Part shown: positions 15,991 through 24,363 of the stretch, one piece after another
Layout of the letters: the number at the start of each line of letters is the position of its first letter
How positions within the stretch are numbered: position 1 is the stretch's first letter
From: Streptomyces sp. NBC_01465
Lineage (GTDB): Bacteria; Actinomycetota; Actinomycetes; Streptomycetales; Streptomycetaceae
DNA: 64,000 nucleotides
Assembly (NCBI RefSeq): GCF_036227325.1
Contig: NZ_CP109467.1
Coordinates: forward strand, 124,001 to 188,000
Reading direction: 5' to 3'
Translations under genes and position numbers: made by a program
Notes under the pieces: generated by a model
What the model saw: only the letters and a program-made list of their open reading frames with translations
The model's database searches: none
Told to the model about the DNA's origin: nothing

Positions 15991-18042
15991 TCAGCCGCTG
16001 TCGGCGCGGACGCGGCGCAGCGCCCGGGCGAGCGCACGCGCGCTCTCCTCGGCGTCGCCGATCCCCGTCATGATCACGGTCGTCGCGGCGGCGGCCCTTG
16101 CGGTCAGGCCACGGCCGATCTCGTACGCGACGGGGCCGGCGGGACCGCATCCGCACAGCACCAGTCGGCGTGCCTCGCGCAGCAGTTCCCGCGGGGCGGA
16201 CGGGGGCGGGCCCTGCGGGTCGCCGAGTCGCCCCAGGGACACGATGCGTTCCGGCCCCTCGTACTCGCGGACCAGCGCTTCGTACGCGCCCGGGGGTACG
16301 CCGGGGACCGTGATCAGGCAGATGACGTCCGCCCACGGTTCGCCGGGGCGCAGCACCGCGAGGGTGGTACTGCGGACCGTGCGCACGTGCCGTGCCGCAC
16401 GGGGGACTTCGGAGTTCTCCAGCAGGGCGAGCACCTGTTCCACGGTGCTGCCCTCGCTCTGCCGGTCGGACAGCCGGCGCAGCAGCTGCATGCACTGCGA
16501 GAGCGTCCGGGACGCGTCGGCGTCGGACATTTCGGCGCGGTCGTACGCGGCGGTCAGCAGCAGCACGTCCGAGGCTTCGTGCTGGGCGACGAGTGTCACG
16601 GGCAGACTTGTGTCCCCGCTCGCACTGTGCGGATGGTCCACCTCGATGTCCTGGGCGGCGAGTTCGGACAGCAGCGCCTGCGGGAACTCGGGCCGGCTGT
16701 CGAACCGTACGAGGGTGTCGGTGAGCCGCTTGCCGTCGTCGCGGCCGCTCCACTCACGGACCCGGTCCCCCGGAACCCACGCGTAGGACGTCAGATCGAG
16801 CGCGGCGTCGCGCACCTGGCGCAACAACTCCTCGACGGGGGCGGCGGGTTCGACGATCACGGTCATCGGCAGGGCGCTGCCCAGCAGACCCGGTGCGGCG
16901 GCGGCGTCCCGCAGCGACAGGTCGCGGCCGGAGAAGTGCACGCCGAAGCTGACCGGGGCCGGGCCGCGCACGCCCGCCGCCCGGTACAGCAGCAGCGCCC
17001 AGACCACGTGCAGCGCACTGCTCTCACCGGCCCCCTGGAGCGCAGCCCATGACCTGAGCCGCGCGGTCTGGTGGGGCCTCAGCCGGCGCTGGATGCGTCC
17101 CGGTCCCACTTGGTGGGTCGGTCCGGCGGGACGGCCGGGGCTCACTGCGGCGTCCCGGGGCGGCGCGGCGCGGGCCCAGAACTGCCGTGCGGCTTCCGTA
17201 CCGTGACCCGCGAGCCAGGCGGCGTGGTCCCGGACGTCGGGGCGCCGCTCGCCGCCGGGGACGACGCCGCCTGCCAGGTAGGCCCGGTAGAACTCGCGCA
17301 CCAGTAAGTGCGCGCTCCGTTCGTCGAGCAGGGCACGGTGGTAGCTCAGCAGCACGCGGGTCGCCTCCCGGTCCGCCCGGGCGGGGGGCGAAGGTCCGTC
17401 GAGCAGGGCCACCCGCAGCAGGCCGGGACGGTGCAGTACGAAGCCGCGCATCCGGTCACGCCGCAGCAGATCGCTCCAGCTGACCGTCGAGGGTTCATGG
17501 CGTACCACCTCCACGGCGGCCCGTTCGTGCAGCACGAGCCGGGGCGCGGCGCTCCAGTCGAAGGAGACGCGCAGCACGGCCTCCCGGTCGGCCACGGACT
17601 GCCAGGCCGCGGTGAACGTGCCGGTGTCCAGGGGACCCGACCAGTTCCAGAAGAGCTGCTCGGTGTGGCGGCCGGGTCCGCCCTGCCGGGTGACGGCCGC
17701 GAGCAGGATGTCGCGCTGATGCCCCGTCACCGGGACCGTGTCGGCGGTGGGCGGCGCCAGCAGATCGGCCAGCAGCTCTGCGGTGACCGGTGGCTCCGGC
17801 GCAGGGTGGGCCGTGACGGCAGGGGTCAGCCGCAACAGGTGCCGGCCGGTGGAGCCCTCGCTGTCGAGGGACACCGACCAGGCGCGGTGGCGTTGCGCGA
17901 GCCGGGCGGCAACGGCTTCCGCCTGCGGGGTGCCGAGCGGTCCGCACAGCGCGAAGACGAGAGGGGCGCCGGGCGCCGCGCCGCCGTCCGGTTCGTGGAC
18001 CACGGCGAGAGTGGTGTCCGCGTACGCGTGCCGGCCGCTCAT
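15991..18042 (-). CDS. Stand-alone condensation-TE-like didomain protein (C-TE 2)
   Basis: 683 aa from ATG 18042, overlapping the stop of the upstream PPTase gene as ATGA. Almost the same length as C-TE 1 and collinear with it. The HHxxxDG motif reads YHRALLDERS: His235 then Arg236, the position of the His normally considered catalytic, and Glu after Asp240. In the C-terminal TE-like part the GxSxGG motif is GCGPAG, so the nucleophile Ser is Gly. Both active sites therefore look dead here, while C-TE 1 keeps the histidines. A two-subunit active/inactive pair is one possible reading. Confidence 0.78.
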   Translation of the reverse strand: MSGRHAYADTTLAVVHEPDGGAAPGAPLVFALCGPLGTPQAEAVAARLAQRHRAWSVSLDSEGSTGRHLLRLTPAVTAHPAPEPPVTAELLADLLAPPTADTVPVTGHQRDILLAAVTRQGGPGRHTEQLFWNWSGPLDTGTFTAAWQSVADREAVLRVSFDWSAAPRLVLHERAAVEVVRHEPSTVSWSDLLRRDRMRGFVLHRPGLLRVALLDGPSPPARADREATRVLLSYHRALLDERSAHLLVREFYRAYLAGGVVPGGERRPDVRDHAAWLAGHGTEAARQFWARAAPPRDAAVSPGRPAGPTHQVGPGRIQRRLRPHQTARLRSWAALQGAGESSALHVVWALLLYRAAGVRGPAPVSFGVHFSGRDLSLRDAAAAPGLLGSALPMTVIVEPAAPVEELLRQVRDAALDLTSYAWVPGDRVREWSGRDDGKRLTDTLVRFDSRPEFPQALLSELAAQDIEVDHPHSASGDTSLPVTLVAQHEASDVLLLTAAYDRAEMSDADASRTLSQCMQLLRRLSDRQSEGSTVEQVLALLENSEVPRAARHVRTVRSTTLAVLRPGEPWADVICLITVPGVPPGAYEALVREYEGPERIVSLGRLGDPQGPPPSAPRELLREARRLVLCGCGPAGPVAYEIGRGLTARAAAATTVIMTGIGDAEESARALARALRRVRADSG

Positions 18043-18881
18043 CGTCCGCCGGGGCGTCCCGGCCCCGGGAACAGCAAGGTGCGCGCGAGCGGGACCCCGT
18101 CGTCCACGGGCTTCTGCGGAACGCTCGGCGAGCGGGGCTCGACCTCGACACGATGGTGCGCCTCGCTCACCAGGAACCGGTCCTGCACGAGGTGGGTGGC
18201 GAAGGACCAGGAGCGGGCCCGGGCGGAGTCCTCGGCGAGGACCGGGCGGCCGTTGGCGTCCCAGTGGAATCCCACGGCGGTGAACCGGCGCCGCATTCCC
18301 TGCCCGAGGGCCTTGGTGTAGGCCTCCTTGAGGGTCCACAGCCGCAGGAAGCGCGCCGTCCGCTCGCCGTCGGGCAGCACGTCGAGCACCTCGGCCTCCG
18401 CCGGGGTGCACACATGCGACCGCAGCAGGTCGTACGAGATCTCCCGCGTGCCCGATTCGGTGTCCACGCCGACGGGGCCGCTACGGCTGACGGCGGCGAC
18501 GATCAGCTCCTCCGTGTGGGCAAGGCTCAGGTGCAGTTCCTCCCCGAACCCGCGCAGCGTGGGCCGGCCGCCGGGCTGGTAGGCGATGTCGAGGTCCGCC
18601 GGGTCCGCGCCGAGAACCGCCGCGGCCGTGTGCTTCATGAGCAGCCGCGACGCCGCGAAGACGAACCGGCCGGCCGGATCGGGCGCCTTCCGGTAGCGCG
18701 GCCAGTCCTGCCCGAGCAAGGTGCGCAGGTCCGGGTCGAGCAGGGCGGCGCCCAGCCACTCGCCCCACGTGGTGTGCACCACGACCCGTCCCGTGTCCTC
18801 GGCCCGCTCGCACACCTCGTCCCACAGGGTGTCGGGCCCGGCCACATGGACGGGCGGCGCACCGGGCTGCGGCGCTGTCAT
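18039..18881 (-). CDS. 4'-phosphopantetheinyl transferase, Sfp type (copy 2)
   Basis: 280 aa from ATG 18881 (GGGGGAGG upstream). Shows a LHLSLAHTEELIVAA stretch, GVDTESG (metal site) and LWTLKEAYTKALGQGMRRRF. The sequence differs clearly from copy 1, so the two are old paralogues, not a recent duplication. First of a coupled pair with C-TE 2. Two PPTases in one locus suggest distinct carrier clients or special needs. Confidence 0.9.
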   Translation of the reverse strand: MTAPQPGAPPVHVAGPDTLWDEVCERAEDTGRVVVHTTWGEWLGAALLDPDLRTLLGQDWPRYRKAPDPAGRFVFAASRLLMKHTAAAVLGADPADLDIAYQPGGRPTLRGFGEELHLSLAHTEELIVAAVSRSGPVGVDTESGTREISYDLLRSHVCTPAEAEVLDVLPDGERTARFLRLWTLKEAYTKALGQGMRRRFTAVGFHWDANGRPVLAEDSARARSWSFATHLVQDRFLVSEAHHRVEVEPRSPSVPQKPVDDGVPLARTLLFPGPGRPGGR

Positions 18882-18909
18882 GTCCCCCACCTCCCCCTCA
18901 CTCCCGCAC

Positions 18910-20277
18910 TCACCAGAACAACTGTGTGGCGTACACGTCGCAGTCGACGCCCTGCCGGGTGCGCTCGGCCAGTTCCTCCCAGACCGCGGCGCGCGGATCG
19001 GTTTCATGGCCGGGGAGCGGCACGCCGAGCCGCTGCCCGGCGCGTTCCAGTGCGAGCAGGACCCAGTCGGGGCCGCCGAGAAAGCCCGCACCCGTGTCGG
19101 AGACGGCCCGGGCCACCCCCAGGGCGGCCGCGGCGAGCAGTACGAGGGCGAACCGGTCGGCCAGCGCCCGCGCCGCGGGGTCCGCCGGGTCGGCGGGAGT
19201 TGCGGCCCGGCAGGCACGGCCGACCGCACGCTGCTCGGTCGCGAGCCGGCGGGCCGTCCGGGCGAGCGCGCCCGTGGCCGCATTCCCGCCGTCGGCCGCA
19301 GCCAGGGACGCGGCTCCGCCGGGCAGCGCTCCGGCTAGGGCGTCGAGGCACGCCCCGTCACCGTCCGGCGCAGGCAGGGACAGAGTGAACAGCCTTGCAG
19401 CCGCGGCCTGTTCGTCCTCTCCTTGTCCCCGCACCCGTCGCGCGAAGCCGTCCAGCTCGGGCAGCGCACGGACCAGCTCCGCCTGCCGGAGCGCGGCGGC
19501 CGTCCAGTCGACACCGGCGGCCGCGCGGTGCGCCTCCAGGGCGGCCAGGGTCTTGCGTTCGGTGGTCTCCGGGCCGAACCCGCTCTCGTTCAGGACCAGT
19601 TCGAGGTCGGCCAGCAGTCCGCCGACCAGATGCGGTACGAGGTACCCGACGGCGGCGACCGGCACGGACTCCCCTTCGCCGGCGGGGCGGGCGCACCGCA
19701 GCGCGACCGCGGTCAGGCACTCGCAGGCCAGCAGGTCCGCAAAGGCCGCGGCCAGGGTGGGCCGCCACTGTCGTGCGCTCGGCGTGTGCGAGGCGAGTCC
19801 GTCCACGATGCGGGCGGCGGTGTGCAGGACGTCGCCCGTCGCCGCGATCAGAGCCGCGGGACCGAGCAGACCTGCGATCCCCCCGGCCTGATCCGACGCG
19901 GCCCGGGCAGCGAGCATCGGCCGGATCGCCCAGGCGTGCCCCAGCCCGAGGTCCCTGCGCAGCAACGGGCGGAGCACGCGGACGAACCGGTCGGCCCCGG
20001 CACCGCGCAGGTCGTCGGCCCGGGGGACGATCTCGGCGAGTACGTCGTCGGGGGCCGCGATCTCCGCGCCCGCAGTACTCGCAAGTGCCGTACGGCCGTA
20101 GGGATTTGCGGGGTCCTCGGGGTCGCCGAGCAGCGCCTCCAGACGCATCGCGCGCAGCGCCACGTCCACCGGCGGCCGCACGGTGGCATCGTCCGTCCGT
20201 GTGTCCTTCCACGGTGCGAGCGCGCCCGACGGCTTGAGGGTCACCGTCCGCCTCCCCTCGTCCTCGATCGTCGTCAT
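18910..20277 (-). CDS. Acyl-CoA-dehydrogenase-like protein
   Basis: 455 aa from ATG 20277, overlapping the upstream stop as ATGA. The helical, Ala-rich C-terminal half (ending in a Tyr-Ala-Thr-Gln motif) and its length are consistent with divergent acyl-CoA dehydrogenases found in Streptomyces clusters. I see no clear family signature for FAD or the catalytic Glu, so the assignment rests on composition, length and context. Lies in a same-strand run from the aromatase/cyclase-like gene (21230) toward the ketosynthase-like gene. Confidence 0.45.
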   Translation of the reverse strand: MTTIEDEGRRTVTLKPSGALAPWKDTRTDDATVRPPVDVALRAMRLEALLGDPEDPANPYGRTALASTAGAEIAAPDDVLAEIVPRADDLRGAGADRFVRVLRPLLRRDLGLGHAWAIRPMLAARAASDQAGGIAGLLGPAALIAATGDVLHTAARIVDGLASHTPSARQWRPTLAAAFADLLACECLTAVALRCARPAGEGESVPVAAVGYLVPHLVGGLLADLELVLNESGFGPETTERKTLAALEAHRAAAGVDWTAAALRQAELVRALPELDGFARRVRGQGEDEQAAAARLFTLSLPAPDGDGACLDALAGALPGGAASLAAADGGNAATGALARTARRLATEQRAVGRACRAATPADPADPAARALADRFALVLLAAAALGVARAVSDTGAGFLGGPDWVLLALERAGQRLGVPLPGHETDPRAAVWEELAERTRQGVDCDVYATQLFW

Positions 20278-21230
20278 CGCAGTCGGCGTACGGGACTTTC
20301 CGCATGCCACTTGGCCAGACCGAGCGCCTCCTGGTCCGCACGGCCGAGCCATTCGCGCACGTACAGCCGGGCGTCCGCCGGGCAGGCGTCGTCCCCCAGG
20401 ACCTCGGCGAAGGCCTCCGGGCGGAGCAGCACGCGGTGGGCGGACACCACGGTCAGTCCCGACTCGTCCGGCAGGATGGACCACTCGCCGGTGTGCGCCG
20501 CGATCAGGTCGGGGGTCACCGTCTCCTTGTAGACGATGCGTCCCGCGGCCGGGAAGCAGAGCCGTACGGCCTCGGCGGTGACCGTCAGTCCGGTGTGCAC
20601 GGAGCAGGTGTCGAGTGCGGCGATCTGGACGCCGGGCAGGTCCTCGGTGACGTGGGCCGAGTCGACGCGCGGGAGCAGGTCGGCCCAGTCCTCCACGCGG
20701 TAGAGGAAGTCGTAGACGAGCTCGGAGGGTCCGTCGACGCGCGTGCTGTCCTCGAAGGACAGGAGCAACTCGTCCAGACTGTCCCAGCGTTCGGCCATCT
20801 GCCGGATCCCGTCGAGCCGCCCGAGGACATCCGCCTCGAGAGCGCCCCGGGCCGGCGTCCCGCCGGGGACGAGCTCCTCGTAGCGCAGGGTCAGCGCGGA
20901 CCGCCCGCCGTCCTCGGGCGCGACGCTCCAGGTCCCGGACGCCACGGCGCCCGGCCAGGAGCTGTCTTCTCCGGCGAACTCCTCGAAGTCGACGGACCGC
21001 GTACGGGGGTGCAGCACACGCCTGACCCGCGAGAAGCGGACGCGGTCGTCCTCGACGTCCCACACCCACAACTGCTCCTCGGTTCCGTCGAATTCCATGC
21101 GTTCGACGTGGATGCACGAGGGCAGGAACAGCGGCCAGCGGGGAGCGTCGGCGAGCATGCCGTAGACGACCGAGGCGGGTGCGTCCACGGAGACGGTGTG
21201 CAGGGTGGAGCGCGCAGTCTGCGACGACAT
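20274..21230 (-). CDS. Didomain aromatase/cyclase-like SRPBCC protein
   Basis: 318 aa from ATG 21230 (GGGAGGAGAGGGG upstream). Two SRPBCC (START-like) domains in tandem: residues ~5-150 (TVSVDAPASVVYGMLADAPRWPLFLPSCIHVERME) and ~160-310 (SELVYDFLYRVEDWADLLPRVDSAHVTED). This is the architecture of polyketide aromatase/cyclases, which fold and aromatise poly-beta-ketone chains. No minimal type II PKS (KS-alpha/KS-beta) is present in the window. Translationally coupled to the acyl-CoA-dehydrogenase-like gene. Confidence 0.8.
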   Translation of the reverse strand: MSSQTARSTLHTVSVDAPASVVYGMLADAPRWPLFLPSCIHVERMEFDGTEEQLWVWDVEDDRVRFSRVRRVLHPRTRSVDFEEFAGEDSSWPGAVASGTWSVAPEDGGRSALTLRYEELVPGGTPARGALEADVLGRLDGIRQMAERWDSLDELLLSFEDSTRVDGPSELVYDFLYRVEDWADLLPRVDSAHVTEDLPGVQIAALDTCSVHTGLTVTAEAVRLCFPAAGRIVYKETVTPDLIAAHTGEWSILPDESGLTVVSAHRVLLRPEAFAEVLGDDACPADARLYVREWLGRADQEALGLAKWHAESPVRRLR

Positions 21231-21327
21231 GAGCGGCCCCTCTCCTCCCAGTGTGCGCAGGTGCGCCAAGGATGCCCCGCACGCCTTGAGCGACGCTCGA
21301 ATCCGGGCGGAGAGGCAGTCCGGGTGG

Positions 21328-22167
21328 TCAGCCGGTGCGGGTCAGCCCCGGGCCGGTGGGTGCTCCGTTGAGCCCGGTGCCGGGAGTGGGGGCACCGATC
21401 GGGCCGGAGACGAGGATGGCGCGCTGCAGCTTGGCGAGCGCCGCCGACGGTTCCAGGCCGAGGGTCTGCACCAGCGTGGTACGCAGTCGCTGGTAGGCGT
21501 TGAGCGCCTCGCCGCGGCGCCCCGAGCGGTACAGGGCGAGCATGTACTGGCCGTAAAGGCTCTCGTGCGTGGGGTACTTGCTGACGATCACGGTGAGTTC
21601 GGCGAGCAGCTCACGGTGCCGGCCGAGCCGCAGATCGGCCTCGATCCGCTGGTCGAGGGCGCACAGCCGGCTCTCTTCGAGCCGCTTGACCTGAGGTTCC
21701 AGATGCAGTCCGGCCTGGATGTCCGCGAGGGCCGGTCCGGTCCACAGGTCGAGGGCCTCGCGCAGTCTGGCCGCCGCCTCGCGGTAGTCCTCGGCGTCCA
21801 TGGCCCGGTACCCGGCTCCGGCCAGCCGGTCGAACTCCTGGACGTCGTTGGCGCCTTGGCCGCTTTTGAGCAGGTAGCCGCCGGGGACCGTCATGAGGAC
21901 GTCCTTGGCGCTGCGCTGCGGCTCGCCGCCCTGCTCGAGGGCCGCGCCGATCAGCTCGCGCAGCTGCAGGATGTAGGTCTGCAGCGTGGGGCGGGCGCTG
22001 CGCGGGGGCTGACTGCCCCACAGTTCCTCGGTCAGTGTGGCGACGGGCACCACCTGGTCCGCGTGGAGAGCGAGCAGGGCGAGCACCTGCCGCGGCTTCG
22101 GGGCGGTCGGTGTGACCGAGACACCCTGTTCCCGCACGGCCAGTGGGCCGAGTACGTCGATGTCCAC
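21328..22167 (-). CDS. SARP-family activator (copy 2)
   Basis: 279 aa from GTG 22167 (GGGGAG upstream). Winged-helix DNA-binding domain (~1-95, KPRQVLALLAL, LQTYILQLRELIG), then the BTAD all-helical domain (~100-250). The same family as the product at 11500. Its upstream region (22168-22365) has two operator-like sites of the GBL-receptor type, so it is the best candidate for the switch through which the butyrolactone signal activates the cluster. It is separated by ~97 bp from the aromatase/cyclase-like gene, also on this strand. Confidence 0.9.
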   Translation of the reverse strand: MDIDVLGPLAVREQGVSVTPTAPKPRQVLALLALHADQVVPVATLTEELWGSQPPRSARPTLQTYILQLRELIGAALEQGGEPQRSAKDVLMTVPGGYLLKSGQGANDVQEFDRLAGAGYRAMDAEDYREAAARLREALDLWTGPALADIQAGLHLEPQVKRLEESRLCALDQRIEADLRLGRHRELLAELTVIVSKYPTHESLYGQYMLALYRSGRRGEALNAYQRLRTTLVQTLGLEPSAALAKLQRAILVSGPIGAPTPGTGLNGAPTGPGLTRTG

Positions 22168-22226
22168 TCTGTCTCCCCGTCAGCTACTGCCGCATTGAGA
22201 AGCGGTCTTCTAGCACTCACAGTAAA

Positions 22227-22244
22227 AAACAGCGCGGATGGTTT
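22227..22244. promoter_or_regulatory. ARE-like operator before SARP 2
   Basis: AAACAG-N6-TGGTTT, a two-mismatch version of the AAACCG-N6-CGGTTT palindrome with exactly the same spacing, 60 bp upstream of the GTG start. Located where a receptor could block transcription. Confidence 0.55.
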
Positions 22245-22348
22245 GTCAATCAAAGCCGGATGGTGCAGATCAACCCGCCCCGCGTTCGCAAATCACCCAA
22301 AACGGCAGGTCACCCCCATCGATGACCTAACTCGGCCCGTCCACTAAC

Positions 22349-22366
22349 AGACCGGAACCGCTGTTT
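22349..22366. promoter_or_regulatory. Second ARE-like site between TetR 2 and SARP 2
   Basis: AGACCG-N6-CTGTTT with the shared 6-nt spacing; an outer AACAG/CTGTT inverted repeat (22346-22365) frames it. It touches the stop codon of TetR 2. A short transcription-ending hairpin is the alternative. Confidence 0.4.
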
Positions 22367-22998
22367 TACCTACCCTCGCCCTGCCCGCCGGCAGACGCAG
22401 TCGGCACCAGCACGCGATGCGGCGAGGCCGCCATACAGGGCATCAGAAAGGACCAGAAGAGGGCGAGGCGTCCGGACGAGAGCCAGTTGCCGTCCGCCGC
22501 ACCGAGCGCGCCGAGGCCCACCATGGAGGCCACGATCACCGTCGTGGCAGCATCCGCCGACACGGTGCGCTCAAGCTCCCCCGCACCCTGCGCGTCGGCG
22601 ACGAGATCGCGCACACTCTCGTGCCACCGGCGCAGGAACGCCGAGTCGTTCTTGCGCGAGGGATCCCCGCTGAGCCGGAAGCCGGCACGGACCACAGGAT
22701 CGTCGGCGAGGGCCTGCAGCAGACCGGAGTTGGTGTCCACGAGCACCTGCAGCGACGTCTCCCCCGTCGCCCGGCAACGGTCGGCCAGCCGCGCGACTCG
22801 CTCGGCGGCCGCATTTTCCACCGCCGCGGCCAGAACGTCCTTGCTGGCGAAGTGGAAGTGCAGAGCCCCCGTACTGACGCCCGCCCGCTTGCTGATGGCG
22901 GGCAGCGAGGCCAGGGCGTAACCGTCATCGGCGAACACCTCTGCCGCCGCGCGGATCAGAGCCTCGCGCGTACGCACCGCCCGGAGCTGCTTGACCAT
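22366..22998 (-). CDS. ScbR/ArpA-like TetR regulator (paralogue 2)
   Basis: 210 aa from ATG 22998 (GGAGG about 8 nt upstream). N-terminus MVKQLRAVRTREALIRAAAEVF and HTH AGVSTGALHFHFASKDVLAAAVE. Closest in the window to paralogue 1 at 2921 (the same LHFHF motif and a VVRAGF(R/G)LxGDP segment). An AGACCG-N6-CGGTAT operator-like site lies 18 nt before the start. Probably a second, pseudo-receptor-type member of the GBL network. Confidence 0.87.
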   Translation of the reverse strand: MVKQLRAVRTREALIRAAAEVFADDGYALASLPAISKRAGVSTGALHFHFASKDVLAAAVENAAAERVARLADRCRATGETSLQVLVDTNSGLLQALADDPVVRAGFRLSGDPSRKNDSAFLRRWHESVRDLVADAQGAGELERTVSADAATTVIVASMVGLGALGAADGNWLSSGRLALFWSFLMPCMAASPHRVLVPTASAGGQGEGR

Positions 22999-23015
22999 CA
23001 CGATTTCCTCCAAAC

Positions 23016-23033
23016 AGACCGCGCACGCGGTAT
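23016..23033. promoter_or_regulatory. ARE-like operator before TetR 2
   Basis: AGACCG-N6-CGGTAT; nested ACCGCG/CGCGGT symmetry. Lies 18-35 nt upstream of the start of TetR 2, a position expected for autorepression. Confidence 0.55.
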
Positions 23034-23145
23034 CTTTCCAAGTGCCTCGACTGCTCGGACCCCAACGGGCAAGCGCGGGATTCGGAGAATTTTCAGCTCA
23101 AGCTGGGAGGGCCCCGGAGATGCACGCTCATCCGCGAGGATCATT

Positions 23146-23163
23146 AAACCGCATGGATGGTTT
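23146..23163. promoter_or_regulatory. ARE-like site upstream of TetR 2
   Basis: AAACCG-N6-TGGTTT: one mismatch to the perfect palindrome at 3593 and 25696, with the same 6-nt spacing. 148 nt from the TetR 2 start. Confidence 0.5.
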
Positions 23164-23439
23164 GTTAGCACGCCTGCGCCTCATGGGGATGCCGAGAGCG
23201 GCGCTCACCGATGCGGGGCGCCGGACTCAGCGTTTCTGGTGACGGAAACGCTACGTTGCATTCATGGAGCAATCAACCGCTTCGTTGCGCCAATGCGCCA
23301 TCTTCACAGGTGAACGTCGTAAAATCGTTGCACTGCTTTGAATCTAACGCAACGAATATCGCCTCATGCATTGCAATGAATGAGGAGTGAACGCTATTCG
23401 TGCGGCCAGGGAGGCTTGAGTTCCGCTCGAGAACCCACG

Positions 23440-24120
23440 TCAGGCAGAAGCCTCGGCCTGGTCCTTCGAATGCGCCTCCGCGGCGATGCGTCTGCCCTCT
23501 TCGGCAAGGACCGCGGCCCGCTCGGGCCCGTACTCCAGCTTGCCCAGGACCGCGGGCACCGCAACGCTCGGCAACAGGTGCGCGAAGAGCGACGAAACGC
23601 GGGTCTCCAGATCTGCCCGGTTCGACAGCGTGTGGGAGTAGATCTGAACTCCGGTCCAGGCCGCGGAGAAGGTCCAGGCGGATTCGGCCGGGTCGATGTG
23701 GGGGAGCAACTCCCCCTGAGCGGCGGCCTCACGGAACACGTTCTCCGTGATCTCGAGCCAGGCCGCGATGTTCCCGGTGCCGAAGATCTCCGTCATCTGA
23801 ACTTCAAGACCGAGCCTGGCCGAGGCACTGACCATGGGATCGTGCCGGTGGCGGTAGGCCAGGGCGAGTCCCATGTCCACGAGCTCCTGCAGCTTGATCG
23901 CTCTGGGCAACAGGGCCCCGCCCCGGAACTGTTCGTCGAGGACACCCTGCGCCAGCGCCTGCTTGGACGGGAAATGGAAGTACAGGGCTCCCTTGGTCAC
24001 GCCGGCGCGGCTCAACACCTCACCGATCGTGGCCGCTTGGTAGCCCCGCTCGTCGAAGACCTCCGCCGCTGCTTCCAGGATGGCTCGCCGGGTGCGCGTC
24101 GCCCGCTCCTGTCGCACCAC
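23440..24120 (-). CDS. Gamma-butyrolactone receptor, ScbR/ArpA type
   Basis: 226 aa from GTG 24120 (GGAGGG 6 nt upstream; a second GTG follows directly). The N-terminus VVRQERATRTRRAILEAAAEVFDERGYQ and HTH AGVTKGALYFHFPSK match true GBL receptors much better than the two paralogues do. It also keeps the central segment with Trp (TFSAAWTGVQIYSHTLSNRADL) seen in ligand-binding receptors. The gene lies next to the P450 and AfsA-type synthase genes, the usual arrangement of a receptor/synthase signalling locus. It would repress AfsA, SARP and its own genes until butyrolactone binds. Confidence 0.9.
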   Translation of the reverse strand: MVRQERATRTRRAILEAAAEVFDERGYQAATIGEVLSRAGVTKGALYFHFPSKQALAQGVLDEQFRGGALLPRAIKLQELVDMGLALAYRHRHDPMVSASARLGLEVQMTEIFGTGNIAAWLEITENVFREAAAQGELLPHIDPAESAWTFSAAWTGVQIYSHTLSNRADLETRVSSLFAHLLPSVAVPAVLGKLEYGPERAAVLAEEGRRIAAEAHSKDQAEASA

Positions 24121-24177
24121 TAGAATCCCTCCAGAGATCGTTATTGTGTCGCAAAATGTTCTGCAACATCTAGAACC

Positions 24178-24195
24178 AAACCAGGTAGTCCGTAT
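24178..24195. promoter_or_regulatory. Receptor-gene ARE-like site
   Basis: AAACCA-N6-CCGTAT, 58 nt upstream of the receptor start. It is closest to the site before the AfsA gene (AAACCG-N6-TCGTAT at 25902), sharing CGTAT at the right edge, so these two may form a separate subclass from the palindromic AAACCG/CGGTTT sites. Confidence 0.5.
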
Positions 24196-24307
24196 ATTCA
24201 CAAGCCCGGTCTGCCACCTTAAGTGCTCCGTAGACCCGGTCGGTGTGTCACCTCCGGCGCCGCATGAAACCGGAGTCCCCGAATCGGCACGCTCCTGAAC
24301 ATGCAAA

Positions 24308-24350
24308 GGGCCCGCTCCCACGCCCCTGAAGAGGGCGTGGGAGCGGGCCC
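24308..24350. terminator. Strong hairpin terminator after the P450 gene
   Basis: Perfect 18-bp stem (arms 24308-24325 and 24333-24350) with a 7-nt loop, GC-rich, 14 nt beyond the P450 stop codon on the minus strand. It separates the P450 transcript from the receptor gene. Confidence 0.8.
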
Positions 24351-24363
24351 CCTGTCGCGCGGA

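Larger units (their letters stand above)
22999..23439. other. Intergenic region upstream of TetR 2
   Basis: 441 bp without a convincing gene. Contains operator-like sites at 23016-23033 and 23146-23163, an AGCGTTTC-N8-GAAACGCT inverted repeat at 23229-23252, and an AT-richer stretch with repeated GTTGC/GCAAC words (23255-23375). Confidence 0.5.

Noticed and set aside
23229..23252. AGCGTTTC-N8-GAAACGCT as a fourth parS-like site
   Set aside because: Arms resemble the parS-like sites but the 8-nt spacer breaks the fixed layout and it lies far from parB; kept only as an unexplained inverted repeat.
24156..24169. ATGTT-N4-AACAT repeat before the receptor gene as an ARE
   Set aside because: Short arms and not of the AAACCG type; the site at 24178 is the better candidate.
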